From Verrucomicrobiales bacterium (GTDB lineage Bacteria; Verrucomicrobiota; Verrucomicrobiia; Methylacidiphilales; JAAUTS01), in contig JAITHY010000053.1 in assembly GCA_031279715.1 (NCBI GenBank), positions 1 through 5,437 on the forward strand: DNA of 5,437 nt, given 5' to 3'. Below are positions 1 through 4,693 of the stretch, in pieces. How positions within the stretch are numbered: position 1 is the first letter of the stretch; the number at the start of each line of letters is the position of its first letter. The notes under the pieces were generated by a model. The model ran no database searches. It worked only from the letters and a program-made list of their open reading frames with translations, and was not told where the DNA came from. A program made the translations under genes and the position numbers.

Positions 1-1347
1 CGTGATGAACAGTTTCACCGCCGCGCGAAACCGTTTCACATTGAACTGGCCGTCAGCGCCCTTGAACTTCATCAAGTTCAGCGAGGCGAGGTTGCACGCC
101 GTGTCGTTAAGGAATAAATACTCCGAGCATGGGTTGGTTGAATGCTGACGGTCAGTTCCCTTGCAGGTGTGCCATTGGTGAATTGTGTCGTCAAATTGCA
201 CACCCGGATCGCCGCAAATCCACGTCCCCTCGGCAATTTTCCTCAACAACGCGCGCGCGGATTTTTTCTCCAGCTTGCGCCCGTCTCGCACCGCCTTCGT
301 CCACCAATCACCGTCTTTGATGGCGGAATTCATAAACTCATCGCTGACCCTGACCGACAAATTCTCGTTCTGATACATCACCGAGCCATAAGCGTCGCCG
401 TTGAAACTGCCGTCGTACCCCTCCTCAATCAGCGCCCAGGCTTTTTTCTCCTCTTTGGTCTTCGCCTCAATAAATTCCTCAATGTCAGGGTGCCAATCCT
501 TGAGGGTGTTCATCTTCGCCGCGCGCCGCGTCTTGCCGCCGGATTTCACCACATTGGCGACTTGGTCATACACTTTCAAAAACGACAGTGGACCGCTGGG
601 CTTCCCGCCGCCGCTGAGCTTCTCCCGCGTTGAACGAATCGTGGAAAGATCGCTGCCCGTGCCCGATCCGAACTTGAACAACATCGCCTCGCTGCGCGCC
701 AGTTCCATGATGGACTCCATGTTGTCCTCAACCTGTTGAATAAAACACGCGCTGCACTGCGGTTTCTCATACTGCGTCTTGGCGCGATAAGCCTCCTTCG
801 TCGCCGGATCAATGCAATAATTCCCCAGTCCGCTGTTCGCGCCAATCCCGTACTGATGATGCAACCCGACGTTAAACCACACTGGCGAATTGAACGCGCC
901 ATATTGATTCACGCACAACCAAGTCAATTCTTCATAAAAAATCTCCGCATCCTCCGGTGATGAAAAATACCCGTCCGCCAGCCCCCAATCCGCAATCGTC
1001 CGCGTCACGCGATTAACGAGTTGCTTAATCGACGCCTCACGACCGCCCTTGGTGACATCCGCGCCTTGCGCGACATCACCGTAAAAATACTTCGACACCG
1101 CGATTTTCGTCGCCAGCAGCGACCACGACTTTGGCACCTCGACATGCTCCTGTTTGAAAATAACTTTACCGCCATCATCAGCGATTTCCGCCGTGCGTAA
1201 TTCCCACTCAATTTGCTCGAATGGATGCACCCCCTCCGTGCTAAAAACGCGCTCAACTTTCATTCCATTATTCCTTTCACTTTTGGCCAATCCATTGCGC
1301 CGTCCCAATTTGCCTGTTTTCGCCGCCATACCACTAACCTGAATCAT
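1..1347 (-). CDS. nrdJ: Adenosylcobalamin-dependent (class II) ribonucleotide reductase, 5' part, gene truncated by window edge
   Basis: Reduces ribonucleotides to deoxyribonucleotides in the cytoplasm, using coenzyme B12 to generate the active-site thiyl radical, so it needs neither oxygen nor a separate radical-generating subunit. The minus-strand frame is open for 449 codons to the window edge with no stop. Conserved blocks include VFSTEGVHPFEQIEWE near residue 32, NSPVWFNVG, PQCSACFIQQVEDN (Cys198, Cys201; Cys201 is probably the first redox cysteine) and the active-site block NPCSEYLFLNDTACNLASL: Asn405, thiyl Cys407, Glu409 and redox Cys418, with the same spacing as N320/C322/E324/C333 of the Thermotoga enzyme. 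The missing C-terminus should hold the rest of the barrel and the tail cysteines. The start at 1347 is chosen because AAGGAG lies 10 bases upstream; an in-frame ATG at 1263 (MKVERVF) sits where many homologues begin the conserved part and has a weaker AAGGA. The first 28 residues are a basic, poorly conserved leader, common in this long NrdJ type. Likely its own transcription unit. Confidence 0.96.
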   Translation of the reverse strand, partial: MIQVSGMAAKTGKLGRRNGLAKSERNNGMKVERVFSTEGVHPFEQIEWELRTAEIADDGGKVIFKQEHVEVPKSWSLLATKIAVSKYFYGDVAQGADVTKGGREASIKQLVNRVTRTIADWGLADGYFSSPEDAEIFYEELTWLCVNQYGAFNSPVWFNVGLHHQYGIGANSGLGNYCIDPATKEAYRAKTQYEKPQCSACFIQQVEDNMESIMELARSEAMLFKFGSGTGSDLSTIRSTREKLSGGGKPSGPLSFLKVYDQVANVVKSGGKTRRAAKMNTLKDWHPDIEEFIEAKTKEEKKAWALIEEGYDGSFNGDAYGSVMYQNENLSVRVSDEFMNSAIKDGDWWTKAVRDGRKLEKKSARALLRKIAEGTWICGDPGVQFDDTIHQWHTCKGTDRQHSTNPCSEYLFLNDTACNLASLNLMKFKGADGQFNVKRFRAAVKLFIT

Positions 1348-1357
1348 AAGCTTAAAA

Positions 1358-1363
1358 CTCCTT
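1358..1363 (-). promoter_or_regulatory. Ribosome binding site of nrdJ
   Basis: AAGGAG on the minus strand, 10 bases before the ATG at 1347. It is the strongest Shine-Dalgarno match in the window and is the reason for choosing the longer nrdJ start over the in-frame ATG at 1263. Confidence 0.6.
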
Positions 1364-1402
1364 TTGATTTAACATTAACTCAATCCAAATTTACCAATAC
1401 CC

Positions 1403-1418
1403 CCACAATACAATGGGC
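1403..1418. promoter_or_regulatory. Possible NrdR-box-like operator upstream of nrdJ
   Basis: The 16 bases CCACAATACAATGGGC match 11 of 16 positions of the NrdR consensus ACACAATATATTGTGT, with the left half-site almost perfect (CACAATA) and the right half weak. It lies just downstream of the proposed nrdJ -10 element, where a repressor could block transcription. NrdR is the usual zinc-finger/ATP-cone repressor of ribonucleotide reductase genes. A second box is normally expected about 31-32 bases away; at that distance (around 1435-1450) only a poor match is present, so this remains tentative. Confidence 0.25.
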
Positions 1419-1427
1419 AGTCGAGGG

Positions 1428-1455
1428 AAAATAACCCCATTAGTAGTGGCGTCAA
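1428..1455 (-). promoter_or_regulatory. Candidate sigma-70 type promoter of nrdJ
   Basis: On the minus strand TTGACG (1455-1450) and TATTTT (1433-1428) are separated by 16 bases, giving a predicted start near 1421 and a leader of about 75 bases before the ATG at 1347. The same hexamers with the same spacing stand before the DAHP synthase gene in this window, which supports both. A-tracts begin directly upstream of the -35 element. Confidence 0.4.
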
Positions 1456-1503
1456 CAAAAAAAACCAAAAAAACACTTCATCCAAAACAATAAAAAAAAA
1501 TTT
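1456..1503. promoter_or_regulatory. A-tract cluster directly upstream of the nrdJ promoter (possible UP element or bent DNA)
   Basis: Plus-strand runs A8 (1457-1464), A7 (1467-1473), A4 (1484-1487) and A9 (1492-1500) have centres about 9.5, 15.5 and 10.5 bases apart, roughly one to one and a half helical turns. They abut the proposed -35 hexamer, the position where UP elements contact the RNA polymerase alpha subunits. Composition alone could also explain the runs in so AT-rich a spacer. Confidence 0.3.
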
Positions 1504-1583
1504 GCCTCACAAGTCCTGATTTTAAGCCTGAAAAGGCCTCCAAAAATTTTTTGGGCTTGACATTTTTTTTTAAAATAAATAGT

Positions 1584-1617
1584 CAAGTTTTAACTTGTTC
1601 CGGCTCCCGTCGGGGCC
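1584..1617 (-). terminator. Possible transcription terminator of the lpt operon (two adjacent hairpins, no clean T-run)
   Basis: About 70 bases downstream of the lptB stop, the minus strand reads a GC hairpin (GGC-CCC / GGG-GCC, 3-base loop, one bulged A; 1617-1602), then the palindrome CAAGTTAAAACTTG (1597-1584), followed by the T-rich ACTATTTATTTT. The arrangement resembles an intrinsic terminator, but the uridine tract is interrupted and the GC stem is not next to it. It could also be a chance structure or a Rho-dependent region. Confidence 0.25.
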
Positions 1618-1688
1618 AATTGCTCTGGTTGCTGGTTGGAAAGAAAATTCAGTCGAATAGTTATTAGCGTCGTTTTCATCGCTGAGAA

Positions 1689-2429
1689 TCACAAGGAAAA
1701 GCGGTGGCCGAGGTAAATTTCCCTGGCGACGGGGTCGTTGATTAAAAATTCGCTGGTGCCCTCGCTCTCGACTTTGCCGTCGCAAATCAAGTAGGCGCGG
1801 TCAACGACGCTGAGGGTCTCCCTCACGTTGTGGTCGGTGATGAGGACGGACACGCCTTTGTTGCGGATGCTGATGATGATGTCTTGTATGTTGTTCACCG
1901 CCAGCGGATCCACGCCGCTGAACGGCTCGTCTAGCAGCACAATTGACGGATCCGTTGACAGGCAGCGCGCGATGGACAGGCGCCGCTTTTCCCCTCCGGA
2001 GAGCATGTACGCCTTGCTTTTGCGGACGTGCCTCATCCCAAACTCCTCCAGCAACGCCTCCAACTTTTGCCTCCTCTCCCCGTCGCTCAAATGCAGCGTC
2101 TCCAAAATCGCCATCAAATTGTCCTCCACCGTCAGCTTGCGGAATATGGATTCCTCCTGCGGCAGGTAGCCAATGCCGCGCCGCGCGCGGCGATACATCG
2201 GCATTTGCGCGATGTTTTCACCGTTGAGAAATATCTCGCCCCCTGTGGGGCGCGCCAAACCCACAATCATGTTGAACGTCGTCGTTTTCCCCGCGCCGTT
2301 TTTCCCAAGCAACCCAACCACCTCGCCCGCGTTAACCTGCAAGCTCACACCGTTGACAACGTTGCGCGCCACCCCCTTGACCCGGTAGGTTTTGACCAAA
2401 TCAACGGCGCTGACTATCGGCTCGGACAT
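1689..2429 (-). CDS. lptB: LPS export ABC transporter ATP-binding protein LptB
   Basis: Cytoplasmic ATPase that powers extraction of lipopolysaccharide from the inner membrane, normally as a dimer under LptF and LptG. The 246 residues match the family's usual 240-odd. All ABC motifs are intact: Walker A GKNGAGKTT (42-50), Q-loop Gln91 within YLPQEESIFRKL (a block typical of LptB), signature LSGGEKRR (143-150), Walker B IVLLDEP (163-169) with catalytic Glu168, D-loop SGVDP and H-loop His200 in ITDHNVRE. It starts 2 bases after the lptA stop with no good ribosome site, so translation is probably coupled to lptA. LptF and LptG, the membrane partners, are not in this window; in many genomes they are encoded elsewhere. 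The alternative of a branched-chain amino acid transporter ATPase (LivF/LivG) is much less likely given the motif variants and the lptA neighbour. Confidence 0.96.
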   Translation of the reverse strand: MSEPIVSAVDLVKTYRVKGVARNVVNGVSLQVNAGEVVGLLGKNGAGKTTTFNMIVGLARPTGGEIFLNGENIAQMPMYRRARRGIGYLPQEESIFRKLTVEDNLMAILETLHLSDGERRQKLEALLEEFGMRHVRKSKAYMLSGGEKRRLSIARCLSTDPSIVLLDEPFSGVDPLAVNNIQDIIISIRNKGVSVLITDHNVRETLSVVDRAYLICDGKVESEGTSEFLINDPVAREIYLGHRFSL

Positions 2430-2431
2430 GC

Positions 2432-2896
2432 TTATTGTTGATAAAAACGAACTTTGCTTCGTCCCTCGACTTCCATCCGGTCGCTCCCGGGATACAAGTA
2501 GATCACCTTGCCCGTGACTTTGTTCCCCCCCTGCTGCACTTGCGGATTGCCGGTGAGCCTCAGTTTTTTCCCGGCAACTTCGTAGTCGGCCTCGTGGCCC
2601 GTGGCCGTTTGTTTCTCCCCCTGCTTGATGACCACGTTGCCTCGCGCAGACATGCGCTCAATTTTGTTGCCCTTGTCGAAAAACAGCGTCATCTCATCGG
2701 CCGTCAACTCAAACTCCGCGTCCACCACGTGCACGCCGCCAAGGAACACGCCCGTTTGTTTCTCCAAGTCCAGCCGGAACGAGTCGCTCTCCACCGTGGT
2801 TTCTTTGCCGGCAGGCGTTTGCGCATCCGCCACGCTGACTGTCAGCGCGACGCCGAGGATGACGCAACAAAGTTTTTTGAGACCCTCTGTTTTCAT
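2432..2896 (-). CDS. lptA: LptA/OstA-like periplasmic LPS transport protein
   Basis: Likely the periplasmic bridge protein that carries LPS from LptC to the outer-membrane LptD. The 154-residue product has a clear Sec signal peptide: basic MKTEGLKK, hydrophobic core at about 9-22, and a probable cut after ADA at 25. The mature part (about 34-150) is an OstA-type beta jellyroll with the family's characteristic alternation: TTVESDSFRLDLEKQTGVF, ADEMTLFFD, RMSARGNVVIKQGEKQTATG, EADYEVAGKKLRLTGNPQV and KVIYLYPGSDRMEVEGR. No lipobox or membrane anchor is seen. It begins 4 bases after the lptC-like stop, with AGG inside the end of that gene as a weak ribosome site, and ends 2 bases before lptB. The length is a little shorter than E. 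coli LptA (185 residues). Family assignment is firm; the individual role follows from the operon. Confidence 0.88.
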   Translation of the reverse strand: MKTEGLKKLCCVILGVALTVSVADAQTPAGKETTVESDSFRLDLEKQTGVFLGGVHVVDAEFELTADEMTLFFDKGNKIERMSARGNVVIKQGEKQTATGHEADYEVAGKKLRLTGNPQVQQGGNKVTGKVIYLYPGSDRMEVEGRSKVRFYQQ

Positions 2897-2900
2897 AAAT

Positions 2901-3308
2901 TTACCTGTTCACGGGCTTGGCTATCACCACCCTCACGCGCTTGGTGAACACTCCCCTGGAGTTTTTTATGTCCCAGTCCATCTTCTCAGACCTCAGCGTA
3001 AACTCCGCTTGCACCACGGTGACCCCGCTGCTGGAGGTCAGCCGCTTTTCCTCGCTCCAAAAATCGCTCTCCGGAGAACTCAGTTCCGTGCCGCCGGCTA
3101 TGTCGATTTTCAAGTCGCGCACACGAATCCGATTCTGGCTCATCACCACCGCCTCCCCGCCAAAAATGGTCGATTGCAATTTGCCCTCCGAGTCCCGTTG
3201 CGGCAGCTCAAATTGCTTGATGATCGAGCCTATCGCGAATTGCGCCTCCTGCCCTGGCAAGGATACCGCCAGGCTCAGCGCCACCAATATTGTTTTATAA
3301 TGCCTCAT
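2901..3308 (-). CDS. lptC: LptC-like (OstA-family) small periplasmic protein, first gene of the lpt operon
   Basis: A 135-residue exported protein whose body (about 40-125) reads as the LptC/OstA beta-jellyroll type: GGEAVVMSQNRIRVRDLKID, ELSSPESDFWSEEKRLTSS, VTVVQAEFTLRSEKMDWD and NSRGVFTKRVRVVI resemble the repeated strands of LptA and LptC. Its position directly before lptA and lptB is the usual place of lptC. In E. coli LptC is 191 residues with a retained N-terminal membrane helix. Here the hydrophobic stretch is short (about 6-17) and is followed by a possible cleavage region near residue 22 (GQEA), so it looks secreted rather than anchored. It could instead be a second LptA-like subunit. 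The ATG at 3308 has a moderate AAAGAG upstream, and that start lies within the decayed end of the kdsA remnant. Confidence 0.7.
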   Translation of the reverse strand: MRHYKTILVALSLAVSLPGQEAQFAIGSIIKQFELPQRDSEGKLQSTIFGGEAVVMSQNRIRVRDLKIDIAGGTELSSPESDFWSEEKRLTSSSGVTVVQAEFTLRSEKMDWDIKNSRGVFTKRVRVVIAKPVNR

Positions 3309-3360
3309 GTATTCTCTTTATTTGTCGCAAAATTTTGCCCACTTGCGCAAGCCTAATCAT

Positions 3361-3387
3361 GTTCGACCCGTCCGACGGGGATTGAAC
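3361..3387. repeat. Imperfect inverted repeat inside the kdsA remnant
   Basis: GTTCGACCCGT and ACGGGGATTGAAC form arms around a CCG loop: five perfect GC-rich base pairs (CCCGT/ACGGG), then a two-base bulge, then GTTCGA paired with TTGAAC including one G-T wobble. It coincides with the decayed FKxSFDKANR codons, so it may be a by-product of that sequence rather than a regulatory hairpin. Confidence 0.45.
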
Positions 3388-3422
3388 ACATAACGCCAGC
3401 CCAACTCCGCGCAAGTATCACG

Positions 3423-3431
3423 CCCCCCCCC
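3423..3431 (-). repeat. G9 homopolymer run at the first frame break of the kdsA remnant
   Basis: Nine consecutive G on the minus strand, immediately before the in-frame TGA at 3420-3418. A run of eight would join the first kdsA segment (ending KIER) to the second (CAELGWRYVF), so slippage in this run is a simple explanation of the first frameshift. Confidence 0.8.
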
Positions 3432-3561
3432 GCTCAATTTTCAGCGCCGTCTTCTCCCCCTCCAAAACACAAGGGGCCGCGATTAGCGTAAATTGCCTCA
3501 TGCAAAAAAAGACTACCTTCAGTTCAATTCAAAACAAGCAGGGATTTTAAACCTTAAATTA

Positions 3562-3589
3562 TTGACGCCCGTCCGTTTTTTCCTATTTT
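3562..3589 (+). promoter_or_regulatory. Candidate sigma-70 type promoter of the DAHP synthase gene, giving a nearly leaderless message
   Basis: TTGACG (3562-3567) and TATTTT (3584-3589) with a 16-base spacer. The predicted transcription start is about 3595-3597, only two to four bases before the ATG at 3599, and no Shine-Dalgarno sequence is present in the pyrimidine-rich stretch before the gene. The hexamers and spacing are identical to those proposed for nrdJ. Confidence 0.5.
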
Positions 3590-3598
3590 CTATTGGAC

Positions 3599-4657
3599 AT
3601 GTGGCAAAAAATTGACGACACACGCATCCAAGCCTTGCGCCCCTTGATTCCACCGGCGATTTTGCTGGAGGATTTTCCGGTCAGCGACGAGTTGTCCGCC
3701 TTCATCGCCAACTCACGCCGCGAATTGAGCGCGATTTTTACCGCTGAGGATGACCGCCTGGCCGTCGTCCTCGGCCCGTGTTCCATCCACGACCCCGTCG
3801 CCGCGATTGATTACGCCCGTCGTCTCAAGCCCTACGCCGACCAACTCGCTGACACTCTGCTCATCGTCATGCGCGTCTATTTTGAAAAACCGCGCACCGT
3901 CGTCGGCTGGAAGGGATTGATTAACGACCCCTATCTGGACAACAGCTTTCAAATCAACAAGGGTTTGAAAATCGCGCGCAATTTGTTGCTGGACATCTCC
4001 AAAATCGGCCTGCCCATCGCCACCGAATTTCTCGACGCCATCATGCCCCAATTCACCGCCGATCTAATCTCATGGGCCGCCATCGGCGCGCGCACCACGG
4101 AAAGCCAGGTGCACCGCGAACTGGCCTCCGGCCTCTCAATGCCCGTTGGATTCAAAAACGGCACCGGCGGCAGCGTCCAGCTGGCCGTTGACGCCATTCT
4201 CAGCGCCCGCCACCCCCACTGGTTCCCCTCGGTCACAAAACAGGGCGTTGCCGCCATTTTTGAAACCACCGGAAATCCAGACACCCATATCATCTTGCGC
4301 GGCGGCAAAACGGGGCCAAATTACGAGGCAGGGCAGGTCGCTGACGCCGTTGCCTTGCTGGAAAAAGCCGGCCTCAAAAATCCGCGCCTGATGGTCGATT
4401 GCAGCCACGCCAATAGCAACAAGGATTTTCGCCGCCAGCCCGCCGTCGCCGCCGACCTCGCCGCGCAAATCCGCGCCGCTGACCCTCACCTTGCCGGCGT
4501 GATGATTGAAAGCAATCTTGTCGAGGGACGCCAGGATGACGTGAAAAACCAAATGCTCTACGGACAAAGCCTCACTGACGCTTGCATTAGCTTTGAACAA
4601 ACCATCCCGATCCTCCATCAACTCTCCGAGGCTGTGCGGCAGCGGCGCCGCGCCTAA
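3599..4657 (+). CDS. aroG: 3-deoxy-7-phosphoheptulonate (DAHP) synthase, AroG type (class I-alpha)
   Basis: Condenses phosphoenolpyruvate with erythrose 4-phosphate to DAHP, the first step of the shikimate pathway to aromatic amino acids. The 352-residue product is close to E. coli AroG (350) across its whole length. Metal ligands are Cys61 (GPCSIHDP), His270 (CSHANSNKD), Glu304 (MIESNLVEG) and Asp327 (LTDACI). Substrate residues Arg92, Lys97 and Arg99 lie in MRVYFEKPRT, and GARTTESQ and GFKNGT are intact. The N-terminal extension needed for feedback control is present (IDDTRI, 5-10), and residues equivalent to the E. coli Phe pocket are kept: Asp146, Pro150, Leu175, Leu179, Ser180, Phe209 and Ser211. 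A phenylalanine-sensitive enzyme is therefore inferred, not shown. The ATG at 3599 aligns with the E. coli start; an in-frame TTG at 3593 would add two residues. The promoter lies so close that the mRNA is probably leaderless. The downstream gene begins 36 bases later and may be co-transcribed. Confidence 0.97.
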   Translation: MWQKIDDTRIQALRPLIPPAILLEDFPVSDELSAFIANSRRELSAIFTAEDDRLAVVLGPCSIHDPVAAIDYARRLKPYADQLADTLLIVMRVYFEKPRTVVGWKGLINDPYLDNSFQINKGLKIARNLLLDISKIGLPIATEFLDAIMPQFTADLISWAAIGARTTESQVHRELASGLSMPVGFKNGTGGSVQLAVDAILSARHPHWFPSVTKQGVAAIFETTGNPDTHIILRGGKTGPNYEAGQVADAVALLEKAGLKNPRLMVDCSHANSNKDFRRQPAVAADLAAQIRAADPHLAGVMIESNLVEGRQDDVKNQMLYGQSLTDACISFEQTIPILHQLSEAVRQRRRA

Positions 4658-4693
4658 TCTTTGCGCTTTTAATTTTACATCCCATCAGGTTAA

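Larger units (their letters stand above)
1348..1688. other. AT-rich spacer between lptB and nrdJ (341 bases)
   Basis: No credible gene is present. From the nrdJ side it holds the nrdJ ribosome site, the NrdR-like box, the candidate promoter and A-tracts. From the lptB side it holds a GC-rich hairpin, the palindromic CAAGTT/AACTTG element, and further short palindromes: GCCT-GAAA-AGGC at 1526-1537 and CCAAAAA-T-TTTTTGG at 1540-1554. The sharp drop in GC relative to the flanking genes is typical of a non-coding spacer that ends one transcript and starts another. Confidence 0.7.
3295..3501 (-). pseudogene. kdsA: Decayed 5' fragment of kdsA (KDO-8-phosphate synthase)
   Basis: The minus strand between lptC and the DAHP synthase gene encodes recognisable KdsA N-terminus in broken frames. 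From an ATG at 3501: FTLIAAPCVLEGEKTALKI, matching the family block LIAGPC-IES-E-AL-I, with the metal-ligand cysteine at residue 11 as in Aquifex KdsA. This frame stops (TGA, 3420-3418) after a run of nine G. In the next frame CAELGWRYVF (3413-3384) follows, then after one more single-base shift KSPSDGSN (TCC at 3381 on) matches KSSFDKANR, and VGKILRQIKR (to about 3313) resembles the helix that follows in KdsA, with the FRGPGLEEG segment apparently deleted. The remaining roughly 200 residues of the barrel are absent. A complete KdsA is about 275 residues, so this cannot be functional. In its original state it would have headed an LPS operon with lptC, lptA and lptB. The match was made by eye from known motifs. 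Confidence 0.7.

Noticed and set aside
142..633. Long plus-strand open frame antisense to nrdJ (163 codons).
   Set aside because: It is a shadow of the nrdJ coding strand, whose active-site motifs are unambiguous; its translation has no recognisable family features.
1557..1585. TTGACA on the plus strand at 1557-1562 as a promoter.
   Set aside because: No acceptable -10 lies 15-19 bases downstream and no plus-strand gene follows; the hexamer is part of the AT-rich palindromes.
1590..1679. A 29-codon minus-strand ORF beginning 9 bases after the lptB stop and in the same frame as lptB.
   Set aside because: It has no ribosome site, no recognisable motif and lies in the palindrome-rich spacer. 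A remnant of a downstream gene such as rpoN was considered but no motif fits.
2601..3356. A 251-codon plus-strand open frame antisense to lptC and lptA.
   Set aside because: Both genes on the other strand have signal peptides, proper operon spacing and OstA-type patterns. The antisense frame shows no domain pattern and no ribosome site.
3357..3390. A sequence resembling a CRISPR repeat end (GGGGATTGAAC) or a tRNA T-arm (GTTCGACCC).
   Set aside because: It occurs once, without spacers or further copies, and no acceptor, D or anticodon stems can be drawn. The bases are better explained as decayed kdsA codons.
4136..4621. A 161-codon minus-strand open frame within aroG, and similar frames at 3713-4051 and 3949-4308.
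   Set aside because: All lie inside a DAHP synthase with complete catalytic residues; they are by-products of its codon bias.
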